The notes beneath the pieces are model-generated. The model was not told where the DNA came from. It did not search any database and was given only the letters and a program-made list of their open reading frames with translations. A stretch of 64,000 nucleotides of DNA. Source: Ptiloglossa arizonensis (Eukaryota; Arthropoda; Insecta; Hymenoptera; Colletidae). Positions 9,156 to 20,636 of this stretch are shown here, in pieces. The position numbers were made by a program, and so were the translations under genes. Positions within the stretch are counted from its first letter, which is position 1. Every line of letters starts with the position of its first letter. The stretch is from positions 1-64,000 of the forward strand of contig NW_027478540.1 in assembly GCF_051014685.1 (NCBI RefSeq), written 5' to 3'.

Positions 9156-12100
9156 GAAATGAAGAAAGAAACGGAGAAACGAAGAAAGAAACGGAGAAAC
9201 GGAGAAATAAATGGAGAAACGAAGAAATAAACGGAGAAACGAAGAAAGAAACGGAGAAACGAAGAAACGATGAAAGAAACGGAGAAACGAAGAAAGAAGC
9301 GGAGAAACGAAGAAAGAAACGGAGTAACGAAGTCAGAAACGAAGAAACGAAGAAAGAAACGGAGAAACGAAGAAAGAAACGGAGTAACGAAGAAAGAAAC
9401 GAAGGAACGGAGAATCGGAGAAATAAATGGAGAAACGAAGAACTAAACCGAGAAACGGAGAAAGAAACGGAGAAACGAACAAAGAAACGGAGAAACGAAC
9501 AAAGAAACGGAGAAACGAACAAAGAAACGGAGAAACGAACGAAGAAACAGAGAAACGAACAAAGAAACGCAGAAACGAAGAATGAAACGGAGAAACGAAG
9601 AAATAAACGGAGAAATGAAGAAAGAAACGGAGAAACAAAGAAAGAAACGGCGAAACGAACAAAGAAACGGAGAAACGAAGAAAGAAACGGAGAAACGAAG
9701 AATGAAACGGAGAAACGAAGAAAGAAACGGAGAAACGAAGAAAGAAACGGAGTAACGAAGAAAGAAACGAAGAAACGAAGAAAGAAACGGAGAAACGAAC
9801 AAAGAAACGGAGAAACGAACAAAGAAACGGAGAAACGAAGAAACAAACGGAGAAACGGAGAAATAAATGGAGAAACGAAGAAATAAACGGAGAAACGAAG
9901 AAAGAAACGGAGAAACAAAGAAAGAAACGGAGAAACGGAGAAATAAATGAACGAAGAAACAGAGAAACGAACAAAGAAACGCAAAAACGATGAAAGAAAC
10001 GGAGAAACGAACAAAGAAACGAAGAAACGAAGAAACGAACAAAGAAACGGAGAAACGAACAAAGAAACGGAGAAACGAAGAATGAAACGGCGAAACGGAG
10101 AAATAAATGGGGAAACGACAAAGAAATGGAGAAACGAACAAAGAAACGGAGAAACGTAGAAAGACACGGAGAAACGAACAAAGAAACGGAGAATCGGAGA
10201 AATAAATGGAGAAACGAAGAAATAAACCGAGAAACGGAGAAAGAAACGGAGAAACGAACAAAGAAACGGAGAAACGAAGAAAGAAACGGAGAAACGAAGA
10301 AAGAAACGAAGAAAGAATCGGAGAAACGAAGAAAGAAACGGAGAAACGAAGAAAGAAAGGAAGAAAGAAACGGAGAAACGATGAAAGAAACGGAGAAACG
10401 AACAAAGAAACGAAGAAACGAACAAAGAAACGGAGAAACGAACAAAGAAACGGAGAATCGGAGAAATAAATGGAGAAACGAAGAAATAAATGGAGAAACG
10501 AAGAAATAAACGGAGAAACGAAGAAAGAAACGGAGAAACAAAGAAAGAAACGGAGAAACGGAGAAATAAATGGAGAAACGAAGAAAGAAACGGAGAAACG
10601 AACAAAGAATCGGAGAAACGAACAAAGAAACGGAGAAACGGAGAAATAAATGGAGAAACGAAGAAAGAAACGGAGAAACGAAGAAAGAAACGGAGAAACG
10701 AAGAAAGAAACGGAGAAACGAACAAAGAAACGGAGAATCGGAGAAATAAATGGAGAAACGAAGAAAGAAACGGAGAAACAAATAAAGAAAGGGAGAAACG
10801 AAGAAATAAATGGAGAAACGAAGAAACAAACGGAGAAAAGAAGAAAGAAACGAAGAAAGAAACGAAGAAACGAAGAAAGAAACGAAGAAACGAGGAAAGA
10901 ATCGGAGAAACGAAGAAAGAAACGGAGAAACGAAGAAAGAAACGAAGAAAGAAACGGAGAAACGATGAAAGAAACGGAGAAACGAACAAAGAAACGAAGA
11001 AACGAACAAAGAAACTGAGAAACGAACAAAGAAACGGAGAATCGGAGAAATAAATGGAGAAACGAAGAAATAAACCGAGAAACGGAGAAAGAAACGGAGA
11101 ATCGAACAAAGAAACGGAGAAACGAAGAAAGAAACGGAGAAACGAAGAAAGAAACGGAGAAACGAACAAAGAAACGGAGAAACGAAGAAAGAAACGGAGA
11201 AACGAAGAATGAAACGGAGAAACGAAGAAAGAAACGGAGAAACGAAGAAAGAAACGGAGTAACGAAGAAAGAAACGAAGAAACGAAGAAAGAAACGGAGA
11301 AACGAAGAAAGAAACGGAGAAACGAAGAAAGAAACGGAGAAACGAAGAAATAAATGGAGAAACGAAGAAATAAACGGAGAAACGAAGAAAGAAACGGAGA
11401 AACGAAGAAAGAAACGGAGTAACGAAGAAAGAAACGAAGAAACGAAGAAAGAAACGGAGAAACGAACAAAGAAACGGAGAAACGAACAAAGAAACGGAGA
11501 AACGAACAAAGAAACGGAGAAACGACGGAAGAAACGGAGAAACGGAGAAATAAATGGAGAAACGAACAAAGAAACGAAGAAACGGAGAAACGAACAAAGA
11601 AACGGAGAAACGAACAAAGAAACGGAGAAACGAACAAAGAATCGGAGAAACGAAGAAAGAAACGGAGAACCGAACAAAGAAACGGAGAAACGAAGAAAGA
11701 AACGGAGAAACGAGCAAAGAAACGGAGAAACGAAGAAAGAAACGGAGAAACGAAGAAAGAAACGGAGAAACGGAGAAATAAATGGAGAAACGAAGAAATA
11801 AACGGAGAAACAAAGAAAGAAACGGAGATACGAAGAAAGAAACGGAGAAACGAAGAAAGAAACGGAGAAACGAAGAAGGAAACGGCGATACGAAGAAAGA
11901 AACGGAGAAATGAAGAAAGAAACGGAGAAACGAAGAAAGAAACGGAGAAACGGAGAAATAAATGGAGAAACGAAGAAATAAACGGAGAAACGAAGAAAGA
12001 AACGGAGAAACGAAGAAACGATGAAAGAAACGGAGAAACGAAGAAAGAAGCGGAGAAACGAAGAAAGAAACGGAGTAACGAAGTCAGAAACGAAGAAACG

Positions 12101-14090
12101 TAGAAAGAAACGGAGAAACGAAGAAAGAAACGGAGAAACGGAGAAATAAATGGAGAAACGAAGAAATAAACGGAGAAACGAAGAAAGAAACGGAGAAACG
12201 AAAAAGAAACGGAGAAACGAAGAAAGAAATGGAGTAACGAAGAAAGAAACGAAGGAACGGAGAATCGGAGAAATAAATGGAGAAACGAAGAACTAAACCG
12301 AGAAACGGAGAAAGAAACGGAGAAACGAACAAAGAAACGGAAAAACGAAGAAACAAACGGAGAAACGGAGAAATAAATGGAGAAACGAAGAAATAAACGG
12401 AGAAACGAAGAAAGAAACGGAGAAACAAAGAAAGAAACGGAGAAACGGAGAAATAAATGAACGAAGAAACAGAGAAACGAACAAAGAAACGCAGAAACGA
12501 TGAAAGAAACGGAGAAACGAACAAAGAAACGAAGAAACGAAGAAACGAACAAAGAAACGGAGAAACGAACAAAGAAACGGAGAAACGAAGAATGAAACGG
12601 CGAAACGGAGAAATAAATGGGGAAACGACAAAGAAATGGAGAAACGAACAAAGAAACGGAGAAACGTAGAAAGACACGGAGAAACGAACAAAGAAAAGGA
12701 GAATCGGAGAAATAAATGGAGAAACGAAGAAACGAACAAAGAAACGGAGAAACGAACAAAGAAACGGAGAAACGAAGAATGAAACGGCGAAACGGAGAAA
12801 TAAATGGGGAAACGACAAAGAAATGGAGAAACGAACAAAGAAACGGAGAAACGTAGAAAGACACGGAGAAACGAACAAAGAAACGGAGAATCGGAGAAAT
12901 AAATGGAGAAACGAAGAAATAAACCGAGAAACGGAGAAAGAAACGGAGAAACGAACAAAGAAACGGAGAAACGAAGAAAGAAACGGAGAAACGAAGAAAG
13001 AAACGAAGAAAGAATCGGAGAAACGAAGAAAGAAACGGAGAAACGAAGAAAGAAACGAAGAAAGAAACGGAGAAGCGATGAAAGAAACGGAGAAACGAAC
13101 AAAGAAACGAAGAAACGAACAAAGAAACGGAGAAACCAACAAAGAAACGGAGAATCGGAGAAATAAATGGAGAAACGAAGAAATAAATGGAGAAACGAAG
13201 AAATAAACGGAGAAACGAAGAAAGAAACGGAGAAACAAAGAAAGAAACGGAGAAACGGAGAAATAAATGGAGAAACGAAGAAAGAAACGGAGAAACGAAC
13301 AAAGAATCGGAGAATCGGAGAAATAAATGGAGAAACGAAGAAAGAAACGGAGAAACAAATAAAGAAACGGAGAAACGAAGAAAGAAACGGAGAAACGAAC
13401 AAAGAAACGGAGAATCGGAGAAATAAATGGAGAAACGAAGAAAGAAACGGAGAAACAAATAAAGAAACGGAGAAACGAAGAAATAAATGGAGAAACGAAG
13501 AAACAAACGGAGAAAAGAAGAAAGAAACGAAGAAAGAAACGAAGAAACGAAGAAAGAAACGAAGAAACGAGGAAAGAATCGGAGAAACGAAGAAAGAAAC
13601 GGAGAAACGAAGAAAGAAACGAAGAAAGAAACGGAGAAACGATGAAAGAAACGGAGAAACGAACAAAGAAACGAAGAAACGAACAAAGAAACTGAGAAAC
13701 GAACAAAAAAACGGAGAATCGGAGAAATAAATGGAGAAACGAACAAATAAACCGAGAAACGGAGAAAGAAACGGAGAATCGAACAAAGAAACGGAGAAAC
13801 GAAGAAAGAAACGGAGAAACGAAGAAAGAAACGGAGAAACGAAGAAAGAATCGGAGATACGAAGAAAGGAACGGGGATACGAAGAAAGAAACGGAGAAAC
13901 AAACAAAGAAACGGAGAAACGAACAAAGAAACGGAGAAACGGAGAAATAAATGGAGAAACGAAGAAAGAAACGGAGAAACGAAGAAAGAAACGGAGAAAC
14001 GAAGAAAGAAACGGAGAAACGAAGAAAGAAACGGAGAAACGAAGAAATAAATGGAGAAACGAAGAAAGAAACGGAGAAACAAATAAAGAA
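8803..14090 (-). repeat. About 2.7-kb tandem duplication in the unit 1 R arm
   Basis: Marker phrases recur at offsets of 2,751 (8803 to 11554), 2,510 (9947 to 12457) and 2,697 bp (10126 to 12823; 10490 to 13187). The two copies cover most of the arm and differ by indels of whole words. The AAATGGGGAAACGACAAAG variant, one base out of the four-base register, is shared by both. Confidence 0.65.
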
Positions 14091-14247
14091 ACGGAGAAAC
14101 GGAGAAACGGAGAAAACGAGAAACGGAGAAACCGAGAAACGGAGAAACGGAGAAACGGGGAAACCGAGAAACGGAGAAACGAAGAAACGGAGAAACCGAG
14201 AAACGGAGAAACGGAGAAACCGAGAAACGGAGAAACGGAGAAACGTT
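14091..14247. other. Switch 1 (R to Y) with cassette on its left
   Basis: The array strand flips at 14244/14245. The centre AACGTT (14242-14247) lies in a 28-bp perfect palindrome. About 150 bp of 8-bp words lie on the left only, and the right side goes straight to the 20-bp composite. This cassette polarity is opposite to switches 2 to 6. Confidence 0.9.
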
Positions 14248-15956
14248 TCTCCGTTTCTTTGTTCGTTTCTCCGTTTCTTTCTTCGTTTCTCCGTCTCTTT
14301 GTTCGTTTCCCCGTTTCTTTGTTCGTTTCTCCGTTTCTTTGTTTGTTTCTCCGTTTCTTTGTTCGTTTCTCCGTTTCTTTGTTCGTTTCTCCGTTTCTTT
14401 GTTCGTTTCTCCGTTTATTTCTTCATTTCTCCATTTATTACTCCGATTCTCCGTTTCTTTCTTCGTTTCTCCGTTTATTTCTTCGTTTCTCCATTTATTT
14501 CTCCGTTTCTCCGTTTCTTTCTTCGTTTCTCCGTTTCTTTCTTCATTTCTCCGTTTCTTTCTTCGTATCTCCGTTTCCTTCTTCGTTTCTCCGTTTCTTT
14601 CTTCGTTTCTCCGTTTCTTTCTTCGTATCTCCGTTTCTTTCTGTGTTTCTCCGTTTATTTCTTCGTTTCTCCATTTATTTCTCCGTTTCTCCGTTTCTTT
14701 CTTCGTTTCTCCGTTTCTTTCTTCGTCTCTCCGTTTCTTTGCTCGTTTCTCCGTTTCTTTCTTCGTTTCTCCGTTTCTTTGTTCGTTTCTCCGTTTCTTT
14801 CTTCGTTTCTCCGATTCTTTGTTCGTTTCTCCGTTTCTTTGTTCGTTTCTCCGTTTCTTTGTTCGTTTCTCCGTTTCTTCGTTTCTTTGTTCGTTTCTCT
14901 ATTTATTTCTCCGTTTCTCCGTTTCTTCCGTCGTTTCTCCGTTTCTTTGTTCGTTTCTCCGTTTCTTTGTTCGTTTCTCCGTTTCTTTGTTCGTTTCTCC
15001 GTTTATTTCTTCATTTCTCCATTTATTTCTCCGATTCTCCGTTTCTTTCTTCGTCTCTCCGTTTATTTCTTCGTTTCTCCATTTATTTCTCCGTTTCTCC
15101 GTTTGTTTCTTCGTTTCTCCGTTTCTTTGTTCGTTTCTCCGTTTCTTTGTTCGTTTCTCCGTTTCTTTCTTCGTTTCTTCGTTTCTTTCTTCGTTACTCC
15201 GTTTCTTTCTTCGTTTCTCCGTTTCTTTCTTCGTTTCTCCGTTTCATTCTTCGTTTCTCCGTTTCTTTCTTCGTTTCTCCGTTTCTTTGTTCGTTTCGCC
15301 GTTTCTTTCTTTGTTTCTCCGTTTCTTTCTTCATTTCTCCGTTTATTTCTTCGTTTCTCCGTTTCATTCTTCGTTTCTGCGTTTCTTTGTTCGTTTCTCT
15401 GTTTCTTCGTTCGTTTCTCCGTTTCTTTGTTCGTTTCTCCGTTTCTTTGTTCGTTTCTCCGTTTCTTTGTTCGTTTCTCCGTTTCTTTCTCCGTTTCTCG
15501 GTTTAGTTCTTCGTTTCTCCATTTATTTCTCCGATTCTCCGTTCCTTCGTTTCTTTCTTCGTTACTCCGTTTCTTTCTTCGTTTCTCCGTTTTTTTTCGT
15601 TTCTCCGTTTCTTTCTTCGTTTCTCCGTTTATTTTTTTTCGTTTCTCCATTTATTTCTCCGTTTCTCCGTTTCTTTCTTCGTTTCTCCGTTTCTTTCTTC
15701 GTTTCTTCGTTTCTGACTTCGTTACTCCGTTTCTTTCTTCGTTTCTCCGCTTCTTTCTTCGTTTCTCCGTTTCTTTCATCGTTTCTTCGTTTCTCCGTTT
15801 CTTTCTTCGTTTCTCCGTTTATATCTTCGTTTCTCCATTTATTTCTCCGTTTCTTTCTTCGTTTCTCCGTTTCATTCTTCGTTTCTCCGTTTCTTTCTTC
15901 GTGTCTCCGTTTGTTCCTTCGTTTCATCGTTTCTCCGTTTTTCCGTTTCTCCGTTT
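14245..15956 (+). repeat. Y array, left arm of unit 2
   Basis: 1.71 kb of composite words. Much of it is the reverse complement of unit 1's right arm: 15063-15560 mirrors 9385-9886, and the rare TTCCGTCG word at 14925 mirrors GACGGAAG near 11521. It has one-base slips (a T8 run near 15590 and another near 15630). Confidence 0.95.
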
Positions 15957-16173
15957 CGATTAAATGATTATAATATTTAAAAGTTCTTTTATAAATCATT
16001 TGATCTATAGTTAAATTAGACACTAATACTCTAAATACATAATTAATATATTTTTTAATCTCTTTAGTCTCCAGAAGAATTTTATTTATACTATTTACTA
16101 TATATAATAATTTACACAGAATCGGAAATAAATCTAATTATTTATTTATAATAATTATTTTTTTTTCACTTAT
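15957..16173 (+). repeat. Core B left terminal inverted repeat
   Basis: 217 bp. By sequence it is the counterpart of core A's right end, as expected for an inverted copy. Confidence 0.85.
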
Positions 16174-16366
16174 CTTAAAAATTGGTATGTACTCTTTATA
16201 TGTTCGTTTCATTTCTTTAATTTATACATTAAATTGAATTAATCTATTTTTTATAATAGCTTTAAGAAAATTAATCCCTATAATTATTATAGAACTCATA
16301 TTAAAATTTAATAATGAAATTTATTTTATTTGCCTAATTAATGTAATTATTGCCCCTAGCATTTGC

Positions 16367-16477
16367 TTAAACAAAAAAATCGATCATAATAATTATAGGA
16401 TATTCATTTGTTATACAAACATCTATTATAGTTATTTTATTAATAATTAACAAAAATACATTTTTAACATATTTCAT
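16367..16477 (-). CDS. 36-codon conserved open frame, core B (doubtful gene)
   Basis: 111-bp counterpart of 7130-7240 on the minus strand, intact from ATG to TAA. Same reservations as for core A. Confidence 0.12.
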   Translation of the reverse strand: MKYVKNVFLLIINKITIIDVCITNEYPIIIMIDFFV

Positions 16478-16827
16478 TTTATATTCAATAATTTCTTTAA
16501 TTTTAATTTTTATATTTAAAATAATAAAGATTAACTCTTCCTCCTTATTTAATATATTAACCTCTTTTAAAAGAAAAATTATTTTTTACTCAATAATTAT
16601 TATGTACACAAATTTCCCACCTATAGCACTCTTTATACGGAAATAAATCGTTCTAGAAACATTCATAAATTCAAGAATCAAATTTACCGTGGAAGGTTTA
16701 ATTTTACATTTATTCGAAAGATGAAACATACAAAAGTTTGTACAAAAGTATTTATTTATTATATCGCACGGTAGGGAATATCATACAAATAGAAATATCT
16801 CTAATGTCGGTAAATTGTACTTGTCGC

Positions 16828-16934
16828 GCCATCTATTTGTGGAAATTAGAACAATTCCTCGACAAACTTGAGCGTTTCTCCGCCAGGTGTTTTCACCCCT
16901 TAAGTGTAGTTTAACCCTTTCTCCAGTAGATGGC
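16828..16934. promoter_or_regulatory. CTCF-like site pair, core B
   Basis: CAAATAGATGGC on minus (16828-16839) and exact-consensus CCAGTAGATGGC on plus (16923-16934). Same spacing and divergent arrangement as core A. The seed word CGGAGAAACGCT lies between them on minus (16871-16882). Confidence 0.4.
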
Positions 16935-17103
16935 AACCCATGTAATTACCACGTTACAGGGATTTGTAATTGCGGGTTCAGAATATATTTGCATACATAC
17001 AAACTATAATTCCGATGTGTAGAGAAATATTCATTTATTTTATCCCACGGCTTCTTCGATCGTATTTGTTCGATCTAACCAAATATTTCAAGAAATTGAT
17101 GGC

Positions 17104-17111
17104 TTTTTATA
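17104..17111 (-). promoter_or_regulatory. TATA box, core B inner copy
   Basis: TATAAAAA on minus, in the same context as core A. It would read toward the CTCF-like pair and the 36-codon frame. Confidence 0.35.
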
Positions 17112-17351
17112 CCGAAACATTGTCAAAAAATGTTTAATCTACGGTCCAACGACGGTTGTTAATAATTATGATAAATAAATGTCAAGATAATGCGAAGTCT
17201 GCGAAGGCGAACGGTTTCAGTGAATATTTGTTCATTTCAGCGATTGTTATTAACATTTACGCATGTTCCCTATATTGATCGAATAATGTGCATCTTATTT
17301 ATGTATTGCAATTAATTAAGAAACTTATCGAAATTGATTTTGATCGAGACT

Positions 17352-17367
17352 ACACGTTAAAACGTGT
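17352..17367. other. Short inverted repeat in core B
   Basis: ACACGTT, two bases, AACGTGT. A perfect 7-bp hairpin present only in the inner copy of the duplication. Function unknown. Confidence 0.3.
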
Positions 17368-17529
17368 TTCGTAAAGTTTTAAAGCACGGAAAGTAACAAT
17401 TGTTCATTAGATACATTAATTTAATATTTTTTTAATTCTTATAATTTACACAATACTCGTAGAAGTGGTATTTTTTACACAAAAGTGCCAAAATTCAATT
17501 AATCGCTTTTTTAGATAGAACAATCACCG

Positions 17530-17559
17530 CGATAAATAGTTGTGAATCGATAATCGATA
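17530..17559 (+). promoter_or_regulatory. Cluster of three CGATA words in core B
   Basis: CGATA at 17530, 17548 and 17555, the last two within ATCGATAATCGATA. In flies, clustered CGATA is bound by BEAF-32 and the related TATCGATA by DREF. Whether this host has such a factor is unknown, and chance in AT-rich DNA is possible. Confidence 0.2.
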
Positions 17560-17647
17560 CGTGTAGCCTTGAGAATGTCAGTTGGATCTCAAGGAAAAAT
17601 TCCATCGCGAACAAGGAATATTTCAACGAAATGATATTTTAAGCCAT

Positions 17648-17655
17648 TATTTATA
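17648..17655 (-). promoter_or_regulatory. TATA box, core B outer copy
   Basis: TATAAATA on minus, at the position equivalent to 17104-17111 in the second copy of the 544-bp duplication. The box has survived although neighbouring bases have diverged. Confidence 0.3.
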
Positions 17656-18007
17656 CTAGAACATTGTTAATAATTGTCTAATGTATGATCCTACGACGGT
17701 TGTTAATAATTATGATAAACAAACATCAAGATATTGCGAAATCATCGAGGGTGAATGGTTTCGGTGAATGTTTGTTCATTTCAACGATTGTTATTAATAT
17801 TTACGCATGTTCCCTATATTGATCGAACAATGTGCATCTTATTTATGCATTAAAAATGATTGATTCGCCTCTAGCAATTGATTTTGATCGAACTTCAAAG
17901 TAAAGAGATGTTTCTTAAAGTTTTAAAACATGGAAAGTAATAACTGTCTATGAGATATATCAATTTAACATTTGATTAATACATGATGAATCGAAATTTT
18001 TGGTAAA

Positions 18008-18224
18008 ATAAGTGAATAAAAAATAATTATTATAAATAAATAAATAGATTTATTTCCGATTCTGTGCAAATTATTATATACAGTAAATAGTATAAATAAA
18101 ATTCTTCTGGAGGCTAAAGAGATTAAAAAATATATTAAATATGTATTTAGAGTATTAGTGTATAACTTAACTGTTGCTCAAATGATTTATAATAGAAATT
18201 ATAACTATTATAATCATTTAATCG
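18008..18224 (-). repeat. Core B right terminal inverted repeat
   Basis: 217-bp inverse of 15957-16173. Counterpart of core A's left end. Confidence 0.85.
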
Positions 18225-20538
18225 AAACGGGGAATCGGAGAAACGGAGTAACGGAGAAACGGAGAAAAGGTGAAACGGAGAAACGAAGAAACGAAGGAAG
18301 AAACGGAGAAGCGAAGAAAAAAACGGAGAAACGAAGAAAGAAACGGAGAAACGAAGAAAGAAACGGAGAAACGAAGAAAGAAACGAAGAAACGAAGAAAT
18401 AAACGGAGAAACGAAGAAAGGAAGGCAGAAACGAACAAAGAAACGGAGAAACGAAGAAAGGAACGGAGAAACGGAGAAATAAATGGAGAAACGAACAAAT
18501 AAACGGAGTAACGAAGAAAGAAACGAAGAAACGAAGAAAGAAACGGAGAATCGGAGAAATAAATGGAGAAACGAAGAAAGAAACGGAGAAACGAAGAAAG
18601 AGACGGAGAAACGCAGAAAGAAACGGAAAAACGAAGAAAGAAACGGAGAAACGGAGAAAGAAACGGAGAAACGAACAAAGAAACGGAAAAACGAAGAAAG
18701 AAACGGAGAAACGAAGAAAGAAACGGAGAAACGAACAAAGAAACGGAGATACGAAGAAAGAAACGGAGAAACGGAGAAATAAATGGAGAAACGAAGAAAT
18801 AAACGGAGAAACGAAAAAGAAACGGGGAAACGCAGAAAGAAACGGAAAAACGAAGAAAGAAACGGAGAAACGGAGAAATAAATGGAGAAACGAAGAAATA
18901 AACGGAGAAACGAAGAAAGAAACGGAGAAACGAAGAAAGAAACGGAGAAACGAAGAAAGAAACGAAGAAACGAAGAAAGAAACGGAGAATCGGAGAAATA
19001 AATGGAGAAACGAAGAAAGAAACGGAGAAACGAAGAAAGAGACGGAGAAACGCAGAAAGAAACGGAAAAACGAAGAAAGAAACGGAGAAACGGAGAAAGA
19101 AACGGAGAAACGAACAAAGAAACGGAAAAACGAAGAAAGAAACGGAGAAACGAAGAAAGAAACGGAGAAACGAACAAAGAAACGGAGATACGAAGAAAGA
19201 AACGGAGAAACGGAGAAATAAATGGAGAAACGAAGAAATAAACGGAGAAACGAAAAAGAAACGGGGAAACGAAGAAAGAAACGGAGAAACGAAGAAAGAA
19301 ACGGAGTAACGAAGAAAGAAACGAAGAAACGAAGAAAGAAACGGAGAATCGGAGAAATAAATGGGGAAACGAAGAAATAAACCGAGAAACGGAGAAAGAA
19401 ACGCAGAAACGAACAAAGAAACGGAGAAACGAAGAAAGAAACGGAGAAACGAAGAAAGAAACGGAGAAACGAAGAAAGAAACGGAGAAACGAAGAAAGAA
19501 ACGGAGAAACGAAGAAATAAACGAAGAAACGAAGAAAGAAACGGAGAAACGAAGAAAGGAACGGTGAAACGAACAAAGAAACGGAGAAACGAAGAAAGAA
19601 ACGGAGAAACGGAGAAATAAATGGAGAAACGAAGAAATAAACGGAGAAACGAAGAAGGGAGCGGAGAAACGAACAAAGAAACGGAGAAACGAGCAAAGAA
19701 ACTGAGAAACGGAGAAATAAATGGAGAAACGAAGAAACAAACAGAGAAGCGAACAAAGAAACGGACAAACGAAGAAAGAAACGGAGAAACGGAGAAACGA
19801 TCAAAGAAACGGAGAAACGAAGAAAGAAACGGAGTAACGAAGATAGAAACGAAGAAACGAAGAAAGAAACGGAGAATCGGAGAAATAAATGGAGAAACGA
19901 AGAAATAAACCGAGAAACGGAGAAAGAAACGGAGAAACGAACAAAGAAACGGAGAAACGAAGAAAGAAACGGAGAAACGATGAAAGAAACGGAGAAACGA
20001 AGAAAGAAACGGAGAAACGAAGAAAGAAACGGAGAAATGAAGAAAGAAACTGAGAAACGAAGAAAGAAACGGAGAATCGGAGAAATAAATGGAGAAACGA
20101 AGAAATAAACGGAGAAACGAAGAAGGAAACGGAGAAACGAAGAAAGAAACGGAGAAACGAAGAAAGAAACAGAGTAACGAAGAAAGAAATGGAGAATCTG
20201 AGAAATAAATGGAGAAACGAAGAAATAAACCGAGAAACGGAGAAAGAAACGGAGAAACGAACAAAGAAACGGTGAAACGAAGAAAGAAACGGAGAAACGA
20301 ACAAAGAAACGGAGAAACGAAGAAAGAAACGGAGAAGCGAAGAAAGAAACGGAGAAACGGAGAAATAAATGGCGAAACGAAGAAATAAACGGAGAAACGA
20401 AGAAAGAAACGGAGAAACGAAGAAAGAAACGGAGAAACGAAGAAAGAAACGGAGTACCGAAGATAGAAACGGAGAAACGAAGAAAGAAACGGAGAAACGA
20501 AGAAAGAAACGGAGAACCGAACAAAGAAACGGAGAAAC
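18225..20538 (-). repeat. R array, right arm of unit 2
   Basis: 2.31 kb of purine words on +. Its first 150 bp mirror the last 150 bp of unit 1's left arm (5780-5926), including a variant GAAGCGAAGAAAAAAACGG. It ends directly at switch 2 with no cassette on this side. Confidence 0.95.
18501..19378 (-). repeat. 439-bp tandem duplication
   Basis: The series starting at AATCGG (18549) recurs at 18988, including the AGACGG, CGCAGAAAG and GAAAAAGAAACGGGG variants. The offset is 439 bp, which is not a multiple of four, because the unit contains one word shortened by a base. Confidence 0.75.
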
Positions 20539-20636
20539 GTTTCTCCGTTTCTCCGTACCTCGGTTTCTCCGTTTCTCGGTTTCTCGGTTTCTCCGTTTCT
20601 CGATTTTCCGTTTCTCCGTTTCTCCGTTTCACCATT
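20536..20636. other. Switch 2 (R to Y) with cassette on its right
   Basis: Flip at 20538/20539 with centre AACGTT and 14-bp perfect palindrome arms. The right-hand cassette is about 100 bp of 8-bp words containing the marker CCGTACCTCGG. It ends in a short GTT run (CCATTTGTTGTTGTTGTTCG) seen only here. Confidence 0.9.

Larger units (their letters stand above)
7651..14244 (-). repeat. Purine (R) array, right arm of unit 1
   Basis: The array lies on the opposite strand to 1-5926, with + reading purine words (GGAGAAAC, GAAGAAAGAAAC, GAACAAAGAAAC). It opens with 8-bp words next to the core, is mostly the 20-bp composite, and ends in a 150-bp cassette of 8-bp words. Stops on the purine strand occur only in the AAATAAATGG phrase, giving many short identical-looking Lys/Glu/Arg/Asn frames. 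The reverse strand is open for about 2,150 codons, again without coding character. Confidence 0.95.
17070..18000 (-). repeat. 544-bp diverged tandem duplication inside core B
   Basis: GCATGTTCCCTATATTGATC occurs at 17261 and 17805, and GACGGTTGTT at 17151 and 17695, both at an offset of 544 bp. The copies are clearly diverged by substitutions and small indels, so this is older than the array duplications. The inner copy holds sequence seen nowhere else in the window (about 17400-17610). Confidence 0.85.
15957..18224 (-). mobile_element. Core B: longest core, inverted, with internal duplication
   Basis: This core belongs to the same family as core A but in reverse orientation. It shares A-specific variants (ACATAATTAATATAT near its left end and the TCTCCAGAAG form). 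At 2,268 bp it is about 540 bp longer than the other full cores. A diverged tandem duplication with a 544-bp offset (about 17070-17613 and 17614-18000) is the reason. The TATA box therefore appears twice, and the CTCF-like pair once. It probably preserves the older form of the core. No known protein is encoded. Confidence 0.75.

Noticed and set aside
14100..14250. Switch points as pure assembly errors
   Set aside because: Seven flips share defined centres and cassettes, and the cassette types match the core relationships; random misjoins would not. Individual duplications such as 61078-63585 could still be assembly artefacts.
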